Origin: Apostichopus japonicus
Lineage: Eukaryota; Echinodermata; Holothuroidea; Aspidochirotida; Stichopodidae
Reading direction: 5' to 3'
Assembly: GCF_037975245.1 (NCBI RefSeq)
Contig: NC_092581.1
Span: 13,481,303-13,545,302, forward strand
DNA: 64,000 bases
Under the pieces are notes generated by a model. The model saw only the letters and a list, made by a program, of their open reading frames with translations. It did not search any database and had not been told where the DNA came from. How positions within the stretch are numbered: the first letter of the stretch is position 1; each line of letters starts with the position of its first letter. Both the position numbers and the translations under genes were made by a program. Below, one piece after another: positions 1 through 27,220 of this stretch.

Positions 1-64
1 GTAGCTAATGGTATGACAGATATATAGTAAATCAATAAAGGATAACACACCAGAAAAAAATCCA

Positions 65-66
<2 letters not shown>

Positions 67-142
<76 letters not shown>
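67..142. repeat. (TA)n microsatellite
   Basis: Uninterrupted TA dinucleotide run. The sequence from here to about 1360 is AT-rich with no exon or recognisable element apart from a second TA run at 509-570; short open frames there show no family resemblance. Confidence 0.9.
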
Positions 143-149
<7 letters not shown>

Positions 150-508
150 CCTGTAAATTATCCTGTACATTATTAATAAAATTAATAAAAATAGGAGGGA
201 GTATGGTCGTGAGGTTTTTGAAGGCAACATCCAAGAAGGGGATCGAGACTGCCTCCCACCAAGATAAACAAATTACATTTTTAGACGCGAAATGGTGCAT
301 TCGTAGGCATATTTAGGTTATAAATTATATCTGTAATTAAGCCTACACTCAGGAGTTTTCTAATCCCTTTAAACTTCTTCAGCTGTAAATAATGGTGTTA
401 TTGTCTCATTTGGTCATCTGGATTAGGAAACGAAACTGTCTTCCCTTAAGTTTATTCCAATACTATTTTTTTGTAACTGAAGGATAGTAGCCTCTAATTT
501 TTATACAT

Positions 509-560
<52 letters not shown>

Positions 561-570
561 TATATATATA
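509..570. repeat. (TA)n microsatellite, interrupted
   Basis: TA run with single-base interruptions. Nothing coding is seen around it. Confidence 0.85.
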
Positions 571-1359
571 GTATCTATGGTTTAATACCTTTTAGACAAA
601 CTTTATCTTTCCCAATAAATCAACCTTTTCCAAAAGATCTTCAATAAATCCAACAAATTTCTCAAACAAATTTCGATAAATATTTAAAATCCACTTTTAA
701 TAATGATAAATTCTTATTTGTATCCATGTTGGAAACATCCAACTCTCCTCGAAAGCTAAACGTAGGTATTGCATGGTCCTTTCTAGCATACCAAAGGATT
801 ATTTTTAAAAGGTTGACAATAGGAAAACCTTTAGTCCTGCTTTGTCATGTATACTCACAGAAAAAAAAAAACATTTGAGAGATTTAATTATGTTTTTATA
901 TTAATATTGCTGCTTTCAAAATCTCCAGCATTAACTTATACAGCCGGTATATATGTCCGGTAAGCTCTTTTCTATCCAGAAGGCTCGTCGGTGTTTGCCT
1001 GAGTGTTAAATTGAAGATGTTCTTTCAACTTCATATAAACAAAAGAGCACTTTTGGATGACATTCAACACCGGATCATCCTGGACGATTGTGTAATGACT
1101 TGTACACATCTTGCTGCTGGTGATAAAAATCTGACTGTTTCCCAGTTGTATCTGTTTCTGCAGCTGACAACCGCAACTGATGGTCTTCTGCGTGACGTAA
1201 GAACCTTTAGCTGATGAGCACATTTTTCAAGGGTCATCTCTCCAATTCATCATTTTATGTAAATAAATTATTATTTAAGTTCTCTGTTGATGGCAAGTCA
1301 TCTGTGTAACTTAATTATCTTGTTTATGTCATGTCATATTCCAACTGGAACTGGTTCAT

Positions 1360-2090
1360 GTATCTGTTTGGTTTCGGGCTAATAAATTATCTTTAAACAT
1401 GGATAAAACAAACTTTTTGATTTTTCGTCCTTACCTTGTCCTTTTGGTCTGTGATATAAATAAAAAGATTGATAATCAGCTGATCTGTAATGTTAGCACT
1501 ACTAAATTCCTTGGTGCGTTAATTGATAATCACTATGAATTGGAAGCCACATATTCATAAAGTACAAATTTATGTTGCTAGAATTGTAGGTGTCATGTAC
1601 AAAATTAAATCAGTTATTCCAAATAATATTCTACTCTCTATTTATAAAACTTTAATAATTCCTCATCTCCATTATTGTGCTATATCCTGGGCAAACTCTT
1701 CTCCCAATAAAGTAAACTCCCTCTTTCTCCTACAAAAGGAGCTGTAAGAATAATTTGGAATGCATCTTATCGTGATCATACCTCCCATTTATTTAGTGAG
1801 CTTAAGTTACTGACAATTTTTGACATTTATCATGATCAGTTGGGTATTTTTATGTTCAAGTGGTGGGAACGCTTGCTTCCAACAAAGTTTTCATCTTTTT
1901 TTCACTCTTATCAATACAATTCATTACCATAATACCAGACAACAGACAAATTTAGTGACGATAGTGGAAAGCCATAAGATGTATAACCACATAATGACGA
2001 ATTTAGATTTCGAGCAATTTATCACAAAAAAAATATTGTTACACCTGTTCAAGATCAGGAGAAACGGCGGTCTCGGATTGGCCTAAAGTG
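1360..2090 (+). pseudogene. Decayed LINE reverse transcriptase, C-terminal part
   Basis: Broken frames translate to the end of a non-LTR retrotransposon polymerase. A stretch around 1523-1747 reads like the thumb and post-RT segment, with residues such as IYKTLIIPHLHYCAISW, a typical 'tail' of jockey/CR1-type LINEs. It is preceded by a KFLGALID-like piece in another frame (about 1500-1530) and followed by YHNTRQQ in yet another (about 1930-1950), a motif common near the C-terminus of these proteins. At least two frameshifts separate the pieces, and the catalytic FADD part is absent, so this is a dead 5'-truncated copy. The exact clade is not resolved. Confidence 0.7.
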
Positions 2091-2489
2091 TTTCTTTAAC
2101 GTGTTTCTTCCTGTTATCAATAAATAAATCTCGTTGATACCTCAACAATTTAAAGGGACCCAATAAAATTGCAATGTAAATTGGGACCCATAAATATAAT
2201 TAGCAAAAACATGGGTGACAGCCCCCCCCCCCACCCCTTCCCCCATCCCCGATGGATCTGCCTATGGACACAATCTCAACCCCACTGTTTAATCAGAATA
2301 GGTTATCCAGATCACCGTGACTCAAATCCAGTTCGACTGTAGCCGAATGTTACATTAAATCTTTACTCGGTCAAAGGATGGTCATTTTGGGCATCTACTG
2401 ACACACGATGATGTCATATATTTAAAGAAGAAAGCCAAGGGCTTTGTGATTCCTTGCCTTTAACAAGAAAACATGAGCCTAATTCGACT

Positions 2490-2890
2490 TCTTCTTTTTA
2501 AGACCTCTGTTGACATGACACGACCTTCGACCTCTGTTGCCCTGGCATGAACTTGGACCTTAACAATGTGGATCTTGTACTAACCATGGTGAACACACAC
2601 GTACCAACTATGAGCTCAATGGAAGTTTCCCTTATCAGGATATTGAAATGACGAAGTTTTCATAGTTTGATCTTTCTCCGCCTCAGATGACCTAGGAGTG
2701 AGCATATCGATTATCTATTGTAAACACACACTCCAAGTATTAACTCAATTGAAGTTTGCCTTACCAATGTAAAGTGTTTTCAATTTTGACCTCTGTTGAC
2801 CTCAGATGAACTTTGACCTCAACCACAAACAATAGGGATAATGTACTTACTATGGGTAATTTACCTACCATGCATGGCCTGATGTTTCTT
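2490..2890. repeat. Degenerate tandem repeat with TGACCTC motifs
   Basis: About three diverged units of roughly 130 bp, each containing 'gacctctgttgac' or close variants followed by an 'aactcaatggaagtttcc'-like segment. It resembles in style the array at 23270-23850. The stretch before it (2100-2490) holds a poly-C run at 2221-2232 and nothing else recognisable. Confidence 0.6.
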
Positions 2891-3299
2891 TACCAAATTT
2901 CGTTTTTACAAGCGGAGTCACATACACCCGTTCGCGTATTTTTTTTTTCCAGGGCGAACGTGGGTTTCAGTTTTTTTCAGGAATTTACAAATTCGTTTGA
3001 AATCAGAGTTAGGGTTTAGAGAGTGGGTTAAGGATCCGGGCTATAGGAAACTGAAGGATTGTCGTTCATAATCTGGGGTCAAAACTAGGGAAAAAGATTC
3101 AGAACAAGGTTTTTCAAAAAGCGTCACATGTTTGGAATCCAGGGATTTGATTGGCCGATGCCCAAGTTCGTCCTGGAAAAAAAAATACGTCACACGTTCA
3201 CACACATACACACAAGTAATCAAACATGTGAAATGGAAGAGTGGCACGTGGAAGATAAGAGGTTACCTGAAAAGCTTATCAAACCCCAAGGTTCGTGAC

Positions 3300-3545
3300 G
3301 GAGTTTTAGCTCAGTGGTTAACGCCGGTGCCTTTCAATCATAAGGTCCCCGGTTCGAGTTCGAGTCACTCCAAGATTAATGTATGTCGTCTAGCTACAGA
3401 GTTGTTGACAATTGACAATTCATAATCATGGACGTTAAATATGAATGTAAGAGACTGACTTCGGTCAGCTTGCGGCTTTGATAAGCCTACGAGGCTTCTC
3501 CGCGAGTTCCTGTTTGCAGGAGGATCTAAAATACATACATACAAG
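3300..3545 (+). mobile_element. tRNA-derived SINE
   Basis: The first about 72 bases look like a tRNA: GGAGT at the start pairs with ACTCC near 3369, there is a box A-like TAGCTCAGTGG and a box B-like GGTTCGAGTTC. A tRNA-unrelated body follows and the element ends in a short tandem tail (acatacatac). The 3' body recurs inverted at 59275-59416, which shows that it is dispersed. It would be transcribed by RNA polymerase III from the internal promoter and mobilised by a partner LINE; that part is family knowledge. Confidence 0.8.
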
Positions 3546-3576
3546 TGGGCGAAAAGTGTGACAAAAATGGTGACCA

Positions 3577-4485
3577 ATATGATCTGTTTTGGGTCCCTTG
3601 TTGTTTGTTGCCTATATAAATGACATCGACGGAGATATTTTGTGTACAGCTAAGACACCAAATTGTATTCTGAGGTCTCTTCCAAAAGTGATTCTGAGAA
3701 GTTTCAAACGGATTTGGATAAAGTTCTTCTCTGGTCTCAGGGGTGGCAAATGCTTTTTAATATTGATAAATGCAAGGTAATGCACATTGGTAGTATAGTA
3801 ACAAAAAGTTTACACACAATCTGTCTTGAAGCTGCTAAAAGAGGTAATATGCTTTTAGGTATGACCAAGAAGAACTTCAGTTTTCTGAAAGAGGACATCG
3901 TAGTTAGGCTTTATAAGCAGTTTGTTAGGCCTCATCTGGAGTATGCTGTGCAGGCTTGGAACCCTTTTTTTGCTAAGGATAAGGAAGTACTTGGAAAGGT
4001 CCAGAGGAGGGCTACTGGGATGATTAGTTCCTTAAAGAGTGCTCCTTATTATAGGCGGTTACAACTGTTGAATCTCACCACACTGGAGCATATATGAGGT
4101 TACGTGGGGACTTGATTCAGGTTTTCCAGATTGTGTATGGTTTTGGCAATTTATCCTTTACCGACTTTTTCATGTTTGCTAACAGTAGTTGTACCAGAGG
4201 TCATTGTCTTAAACTCCAAAAGTCACATAGTAGGATTAATATTCGGCATAACTTTTTTTTCTAATACTAATAGGGTTGTGAATGAGTGGAACGGTTTGCC
4301 TGAGAAAGTTGTACTTGCAAAGTAGTGTCAATGGGTTTAAGAATGCTTTGGACAAGCACTTTAAGCATTGTTATCGGGTATGAGTGTTTGTGTCTTCAGT
4401 TTTTTTCCCTCTCTCTATAGGGTCCTTGATGGGGACTTAAGTGTCCATCCCGATCCTTTTTTCTACTAAACTAAACTAATACGTT
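3577..4485 (+). pseudogene. 5'-truncated LINE (CR1/jockey-like) with target-site duplication
   Basis: Reads in shifting frames as the C-terminal half of a LINE reverse transcriptase. Visible are GPLLFVAYINDI (3589), WQMLFNIDKCKVMHIG (about 3745-3795), FVRPHLEYAVQAWNPF (about 3920-3970), and a last segment NRVVNEWNGLPEKVV (about 4270-4315). Stops and frameshifts make it inactive. The 3' end is a short tandem tail (ctaaactaaacta). A 20-bp sequence at 3557-3576 recurs at 4486-4505 with 17 of 20 identities, which I read as an aged target-site duplication. It lies directly downstream of the SINE. Confidence 0.75.
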
Positions 4486-4505
4486 TGTGACAAAAGTGGT
4501 TGCCA

Positions 4506-4791
4506 CCCCAGTACAATGTACGAGGTCATGGTCAGTTGAAAGAATATATAAACTTACAAACTAGAAGAGCGCCACCGATTACATTTCAAAACCGCGGGGA
4601 AATCTGCTTTTGTTCCGCGAAAAGTTTTACACATGCTTTACATTGAAGTACTGTGTATATGTATGGTAGCGTAGCGTAATCAGTTTTGTACTGTTCTACT
4701 TTACTGTGAAACGTCGTCACTCAGCAGCCTAATTCGGTAGCAATTGGTACGCTTACATCGACCAACGACAGCTTAACTCAGACTTGATCCA
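4506..4791 (+). promoter_or_regulatory. Probable RBBP4 promoter / 5' UTR
   Basis: The 285 bases before the RBBP4 start codon are less AT-rich than the surroundings and contain CpG-bearing words such as accgcgggg (4592) and gttccgcg (4612). No clear TATA box is seen. The boundary of promoter and 5' UTR cannot be set from sequence alone. Confidence 0.35.
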
Positions 4792-20527
<15,736 letters not shown>

Positions 20528-21100
20528 TTCAATCTTTCAATGAAGACTTTTTCAGACTTGTTTAAAAAGGTACCATTTATGGAAGAATATCTCTGTACAT
20601 AGCCCAGAGTAACCTGCTACAGCAAATCAAGAGTAGACAAAACATGGTTGGCGAACCCCGCTGATCGGACACTTACTTCCTGGTACAAGGCATCATCTTG
20701 TGTCTTGGATCGATCGTCATTTTCAAATTCAAGAAGACTGTTTGGTTGGTTAATATATATCCATATATATATCACTATATATTTTGGCTCGCAAGATTAG
20801 GTTAAAGGGTGATGGCTGGAACAATGAATATTCATTTCCTTTGAATGATCGTGTTTATGCACATCAATTAGTTAAAGTCCCAGAAGGTTACTATTCGTTG
20901 TACTTGTTTTTGGAATTCAACAAGACCTGCCTTTGTTTTAGCATCCATAGTAGCTCTCTAATTCCTGCACTTCTGAAAGAGGCTTGCACTTTATAACACT
21001 ACAACCACCAAGAAATCTATTGGAGATCAATCAATATTTTTGCTGGTATCAACCTTGTACTACTATACAAGATCATATGTAGTGCCTTAATGTTTCAGAA
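20528..21100 (+). other. RBBP4 3' UTR / flank, no other feature
   Basis: AT-rich sequence directly after the RBBP4 stop, with a short tatata run at 20751-20782. No exon or repeat is recognised, and no good AATAAA is seen here; the first clear one is at 23081. Confidence 0.4.
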
Positions 21101-21108
21101 CAATTTAA

Positions 21109-21473
21109 AGGCAATGAAGACTCACCCCAACCGCATGCCGCAATCTGAAAAAGTTAACTTTCCGTTGCTTGCAAGTGACGTTTTGTTCTTGTCGCTACAA
21201 AATGCAGACAGTTCAGTAATGAAACGTGATACCTTGTTATCTTTAGCTGGACCTGAGATGTCCATCGCTGTGTTGTTTGTACACTGTGCTGTAGGTATTG
21301 ACCGCAGCTGTATGTACTGACTGTACACTAGTGTCTAATTACCGACGGTAGCAAGCTGTGTGTATGTATTTCTGGGATCGATGGTGGTGTTTAACGCTTC
21401 TGTTACACCTCATACGAAACTAGGTCAGATTACCAGCATTAGGCGTTTCTTTTTGCGTGAGTCTTCATACCCT
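21109..21473. mobile_element. TTAA-flanked MITE, copy 1
   Basis: TTAA on both sides (21105-21108 and 21474-21477) with imperfect terminal inverted repeats (aggcaatgaagactc ... gagtcttcatacc). It is closely matched along its length by the copy at 34810-35155. TTAA duplication is typical of piggyBac and Kolobok DNA transposons. Noncoding. Confidence 0.85.
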
Positions 21474-21619
21474 TTAAGAGAATTTTGCTTAACACACCTG
21501 AAAGAAGTTAGTGCCAAATAAGGATTGAGAAGGGGCCACGATTGGAAGAAAAAGATCTCTTACCTTAGTTAGGCTGGTAGAGCACTTGTGGTATTAACTA
21601 AAAACTTCCAGCTTTGTGT

Positions 21620-22730
21620 CACATTATTCATCAACAAATTGTTATCACATGTTACAAACATGATGGATGATGATTTTGTTCTGGACTAAATTCTTTGTAA
21701 GTAATTCTTTTGATGCACAAACTGGAGTATTGACTGTTTGATAGCCGAAGATGTTTCTCATACTAAACTCAATTAATTGTAATCATCTGTTACAATTCAA
21801 TGATTGAACTGATTTTTTGTTGTTGTCCTAGACTACGTGGAAAATTTTGTATTCGATATATGTTTCACGTGATTAGGAAAGAAAAGTGGCGACTGACCAC
21901 ATTGGTCCCACATAGCCCAACAAATTGTCATCATGTGTTAAAACACAATGGATGATTATCTTGGCCTGGACTATTAGTAAAATCTTAGTATTTCAGAAGT
22001 GTTTCATGTGTTTAACAAAATAACCCAGTGACTGTTACATCCAAGGATGTCTCACATACTTAACCCAAAGACATTGTAATCATATGTTACCTTTCAATAG
22101 ATGATTATCATTTCCTGGACTACTTGTAGAATCTTTGTATGCTTTAATAATATCACATGGTTAGGAAAGAGTGATTTTAAATATATCTCACATACTCAGC
22201 CCATTACATTGTAATCATATGTTACAATTCAATAGATGATTTATCTTTTCCTGGACTACCTATAGAATCTTTGTATGCTTTTATAATATCACATGGTTAG
22301 GAAAGATATGTGACTTTAAATATGTCACACATACTCAGCCCATTACATTGTAATCATATGTTACAATTCAATAGATGATTATCTTTTCCTGGACTACTTG
22401 TAGAATCTTTGTATGCTATAGTTATATCACATGGTTAGGAAAGATATGTTTTGACTTTAAATGTCTCACAAACTCAGCCCATTACATTGTAATCATGTGA
22501 TATAACACAATGAGTGATTCTCTTATCCTGGACTACTTATAGAATCTTTGTATGCTATAATTATATCACATGGTTAGGAAAGATAGTTGTCTCACATATT
22601 CAGCCCATTACATTGTAATCATGTGATATAACACAATGAGTCATTCTCTTATCCTGGACTAATTGTGAAGACTTAGTACTTCCAAGTAAGTTTCATGTGA
22701 TTAACAAGAGATTTGAATCAATCAATTGAC
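21620..22730. repeat. Tandem array of about 120-150-bp units, downstream of RBBP4
   Basis: Repeated block containing cccattacattgtaatcat, ttacaattcaatagatgat, cctggactacttgtag and atcacatggttaggaaag. The central copies (about 22070-22640) are near-identical; those at both edges (21620-21960 and 22640-22730) are strongly diverged. About eight copies in all. Confidence 0.88.
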
Positions 22731-23080
22731 TGTCTATGATTCAGTGATCCAGATGACAAATATTCCATACAGAATACTTTGTCCTCATAATTTGTGTAAT
22801 GTAATCACATGTCCACACAGTGACAATGATTCAGGAAGCTCCAATTGATTAATCACAATGTTAGATGAAATCCTTTGAAAAAAGGAAAATGTTATCATCT
22901 CACCGATAAAAGGAAAGTAAGTTACTTCCTTCTGTAAAATAAGTCCAAAATTTTGTTAGGCTAGCAAGTATAATGAAACTGGAGAATATTGTTTTTGTTT
23001 ACAAGAGTAGCTTGTAATGTGGTCATAGAAAAAAGAATACAGAAAATAGTTCTCTGGTTAGAACCATATTGTCACTTGTG

Positions 23081-23086
23081 AATAAA
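23081..23086 (+). terminator. Possible polyadenylation signal for RBBP4
   Basis: AATAAA followed by a T/G-rich stretch. It implies a 3' UTR of about 2.5 kb that includes the MITE and the tandem array, so it may not be the site used. Confidence 0.3.
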
Positions 23087-23269
23087 TCAAATCGTTTTGT
23101 AATGTATGAAACAATTTGTTCCCTTGATGTCTTTATTGGAGTTTTCTCAAAATGTCACAACGTCAACCCACCTGGCAGGTTTCGCATTACCTTTTTGCTT
23201 CGATGATAATCGTAACCTTTGCATTTATGATGGCGTATGTGTGTATGTATGTATGTGTGTGTGTGTGAG

Positions 23270-23850
23270 AGTGCGTTTGTGACGCCCAGCTTGTAAACAT
23301 GATATCTCAAGAACGGAAGATCAGACCAATTTCATATTTGGTGTGTAGAAGTACCACATTGAGTACAAGAAGCCTATTGTTTTTGGTGGAGGTCAGCAGG
23401 GGTCAAATTGTGAAAACCTTGTAAACACGATATCTCAAGAAGGGAAGGTCAAACCAATTTCATATTTGGTGTGTAGAAGTACCACATTGAGTACAAGAAG
23501 CCTATTGTGTTTGGTGGAGGTCAGCAGGGGTCAAATTGTGTAAACACGACATCTCAAGAAGGGAAGGTCAGACCAATTTCATATTTGATTTGTCGAAGTA
23601 CCACATTAAGGATATGAAGCCTATTTTTTGGTGGAGGTCAAAGGTCAGTTGAGATCACCAGGGGTCAAATTGTGAAAACTTTGTAATCAGGATATCTCAA
23701 TACTGGAAGCTTGGGCCGACCTCTTATTTAGTGTGTAGAAGTACCACATTGAGTTAAAGTATCCTATTGTTTTTGGTGGAGGTCCAATATCATTTTGGGT
23801 CATCAGAGGTCAAATCGTAAAACTCTTGTAAACATGTACACCCTCGCTAT
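23270..23850. repeat. Tandem array, about 4.5 units of 110-130 bp
   Basis: Units contain gatatctcaaga, gaccaatttcatatttgg, gtagaagtaccacattgag and ggtggaggtcagcaggggtc. Copies diverge towards the 3' side. A short tgtgtatg microsatellite (23236-23268) precedes it. Confidence 0.88.
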
Positions 23851-23964
23851 ACATTACATCAGATTCATGAAGAAAACTGCTCATGTTACATCAGCGAACT
23901 AAAATGCATTTTTTGCATTCTGGTTTATGAATATTTTCGAGTACTATGACAAAGTTTCCCCTGG

Positions 23965-24100
23965 TGATGTCATCTCCATGGACGCTGATAGTCTGTCCAG
24001 GTTCGAAACCAGCAAGGAAGGCCGTCATGGCACTGTATGCTGTATCGAACAATGCTAGTTCTGTTCCTGAGGAAATGTTTTGCCTTACTCTCAATCATGA
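23965..24100. repeat. Dispersed duplication, copy 1
   Basis: Segment gacgctgatagtctgtccagg ... aacaatgctagttctgtt matches 24520-24655 (gacgctgactgcatgtccag ... aacaatactagttctgtt) with moderate divergence. Copy 2 directly abuts the tRNA-like sequence, so this may be the body of a tRNA-headed repeat. Confidence 0.65.
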
Positions 24101-24309
24101 TGCTTCATTTTTCACGCCCGCTGTGCACTCCCAACATTTTTACGTGCGTGAAGTTTGTGTTACGGTTTATGATTGAGTGTGGGTGGACTTGTCCATCGAT
24201 ACGAAACAAATCAGTATTAATAAATGTTCTTCTAACTGCTTATCAACTGCTCCCTTTAGCTAAGCAAGATCTCAAGTGAAGGTTTCATCTAAACTAATTG
24301 GATATATAA

Positions 24310-24412
24310 TCCATGTATATATATTTATAATGCAAACATTCATATATATATATATATTTATATATATTTTATATATGTATACATATGTGTATATATATAT
24401 ATATATTTATAA
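24310..24412. repeat. TA-rich microsatellite
   Basis: Interrupted TA/TATATT run. Confidence 0.8.
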
Positions 24413-24453
24413 AATTGAAAACGTAATGAGTTGAAAACAGTGAAAAAACTTCC

Positions 24454-24526
24454 AGCCTCCACCGGGATTCGAACCCGGGCCTCCCGCTTTATATGCGGAC
24501 ACCTTAATCACTAGGCCACGGACGCT
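24454..24526 (-). tRNA. tRNA-like sequence, anticodon ATA (pseudogene or SINE head)
   Basis: On the minus strand 73 nt fold as a tRNA. The acceptor stem AGCGTCC/GGAGGCT has one mismatch, the D stem GCC/GGT is present, and the anticodon stem TCCGC/GCGGG carries a 7-nt loop ATATAAA. The T arm is CCGGG-TTCGAAT-CCCGG. The anticodon would be ATA at 24490-24492 (Tyr codon TAT). Animal tRNA-Tyr genes normally carry GTA and an intron, and a repeat copy lies directly upstream of the head, so a pseudogene or SINE-derived copy is more likely than a working gene. Confidence 0.5.
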
Positions 24527-24697
24527 GACTGCATGTCCAGAGGTTCGAAACCGGCAAGGAAGTTCGTAAATTACTGTAGGCGTTTGTTACCTGTGTCGAA
24601 CAATACTAGTTCTGTTTTGGTGACATATTTGCCTTACTCTATAGAGATCAAACATGATTCTAATTAACTCGAAGTCATTTGTGATTCCTATGAAATG

Positions 24698-24732
24698 GAT
24701 ATATATATATATATATATAAATATATACATAC

Positions 24733-24768
<36 letters not shown>

Positions 24769-24770
24769 TG
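24698..24770. repeat. TA/CA compound microsatellite
   Basis: TA run, then acatacacacacac, then TA run. Positions 24771-25500 hold no gene that I can recognise, apart from a poly-G run at 25317-25334. Confidence 0.85.
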
Positions 24771-25937
24771 TAGCCAACCTTCTGTGGAAGGTCTAAAGGA
24801 GTGATTGTATAGAGATTGTACAGTGATTGTATCGAGGTCTACCCGTCTTACCATGTTACGCCCGGCTACACATCATGCAGGCAAACACATTACACTGCAT
24901 ACCGTATAAAAGGGTGAGTTGATGCCCTCATATTATGTACGGATGCATAAACGAAGATTGTAATTCAGCTGGTTGCTTTTATCATCGATGATTGATCAAA
25001 CGTTGATTCCTTGCCAACACTTTACATCAAGTACATTATTACAACATCTTCCTCGAAACGTGTAGAATCCTATACAGTGGATTAGCTGACAAAAATGATT
25101 TCAACAGAATTTCCCATTGATACATATTCAAGGCTAGACTTTATATCTACTGGGGTATATGTATTTTAACCATACATCGGTTGCAAGTAATTAGTAATAT
25201 ATGTTTGACCAGAAATTCCATCATATTCAACCTTGGCGTTTCATTCCGCAATGTTAAATTGACATGACCCTAATTAGTTTTATTCCGAAATGATAAGGAT
25301 GTGGGTGGAAGGCCGGGTGGGGGGGGGGGGGGGGTGAGTATCAATCAATCAGCGTGCTATGATCGCTTCATACGGAAGTAGCTAGAAGTATTTATGCATA
25401 CTTACAAACGCCACGGTCAGGTAAAACAAATATTGCGATGATGTCTTTTTTCACATCATATATATAGTTTCGATTCGAATTTAGTCGTTTCATCCTTCCC
25501 GTGTGTGTATCTTCATCCGTCTGTGAGAGGGTTATGAACCAGTAGCGCAGCCAGCGGGGGTGGGGGACATGGGAAAGGAAGAGAATAAAAAGGAAGGATA
25601 ATTAAGGGAGAGAGAAAGAAAGAAGGAAAGAAAGGGGGAAAGATAAAAAGAGAAGAGTTGGGATTATTGACGAAGGAAGGGAGGGGGGAGGGATGGAGAG
25701 AATGAAATGGGGCTTGATAAGGGAGGTATGGACGGGGAGAAGGAAATGGGGTTTGATAATGTAGGGAAGGACGAGTACCGAGGCCGGAAGGGCGTACTTT
25801 GTATAGAATTATCTACTTTCTCATTCCACAACCACCACGCGTTATGCTACAAACCGATACACACCGGCCATATCCCATAACTATACAGGATGTGTTAGTA
25901 TGCTGCTATCAAAACTATCATGGTGCACGTGACTCTA

Positions 25938-26189
25938 TCAACCTACATCTGTACTTCTGTCCATCCGTAATTTAGAACTTTCCACAAAATTCCTCCTGTG
26001 TACATTCCTTGGACAAAAGTCTTTAGCAACCTCGGTTAAATCCAAGTCATCGGTCTTAGATTTGTGTACATTCAATAATAACAGACTGTTGTATCTATTT
26101 TGTGACATTGTGCTTCTCAGGTAATTCTTTAGAGGAAGCTGTGTGGAGAACGATCTTTCAGCTGAAGCGGTACTTAAAGGAGCCAACAA
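25938..26189 (-). pseudogene. hAT transposase, C-terminal dimerisation domain remnant
   Basis: Minus-strand frame with LAPLSTASAERSFST, LKNYLRSTMSQNRYNSLLLL and NVHK, the conserved end of hAT-family transposases (hATC dimerisation domain). It has the usual A-E-R-S-F core and L-R-S-x-M helix. The catalytic RNase-H part is missing. A purine-rich stretch with a CAGTAGCGCAGCC word (about 25541) and a GC-rich end near 26440 may be the ends of the element, but I could not match terminal repeats. It shows that hAT transposase once entered this locus; the MITEs around are its likely dependants. Confidence 0.8.
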
Positions 26190-26449
26190 TTATATATGAA
26201 TGAGTTTTGCAAGTTCTGAAAGTTCATAAAAATATGGGATGCCATTTTAAAAATAGCATGTGCAGACTAAAAATAAATAAATAAAATATTAATATTAACA
26301 ACGGCTTAAGATATCCAAAAGACAGTTCTTCATCAAAGAGGTACATTTTATTTGCCAGTAGGGCACATTTTGCTAATTTGTAGAAAAAAACATGGGGGAA
26401 CGTGCCCCCAGTGCCCCCCCCCCCGGCTCCTACCTCCCTGGCCTACTCC

Positions 26450-27212
26450 GTATGCATGATTTAGCCTAAAGAGCGGGCTTGTACATTCTTAACAGCCTGG
26501 AAGCAAAGAAACATGATGAAGTACTTATAACTGTACAATACAAAGATGCATCATGGGACATATGTTGTCACATTACGGACGCTTTATTGTCACAAACGGC
26601 ATCCTATGCAAGCCTAATTTGTGAATTATGAACAAACAAGGTACTTCTTAGGCTACGCCATAGCTATATGTAGGCATACGTGCATCTTCCAACCAAGCCT
26701 GCTCAAAGTTCGGAAGTGGATACTATATATAGGTTTAATCCCAAGCTGTATTAGCTTTTAACACATTATTCTGAGCATGATTGTTTGTTGTGGTTATTAG
26801 GTAGGCCTACTTACCCGATTCCTGCCTTGAAATAAACAGAGAGCTATCGCGTCGAACATCAATATGGAGAGAAAAGGTTTGAATATTTTTTCTTTTGCTC
26901 AGAAATTTATCTTCATGATTTTTAGTTTAATGTTGACATTACAGTAGGAATCAGTTTTAGAGGCCAGTATGAGTTCTGAGTGTGAGTTAGAATGACAAGG
27001 TGGTCTATTTTATCTACCTAGTAATGTGATGGTCTTTAATGCCTACTCATTCATTATGCTAACTTCCTTGAAAGAGAGGAGACCACCGTGTTTGAGTGAG
27101 AAGCTTGCGTTAAAACATACAGAATACCTTTTTTCCCCCTCTTCTAACTATAGGCTTAACAACAAAATAAACTCAATAGGTCCATACATCTTCCGACCCG
27201 ATTCAGTTAGCT
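26450..27212. other. Intergenic, no recognisable feature
   Basis: AT-rich single-copy-looking sequence between the hAT remnant and the next MITE. Short open frames lack any family signature. Confidence 0.5.
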
Positions 27213-27220
27213 ATACTTTG

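Noticed and set aside
3365-3577. Open frames on both strands across the SINE
   Set aside because: The same sequence recurs as a truncated repeat at 59275-59416; there is no protein family match.
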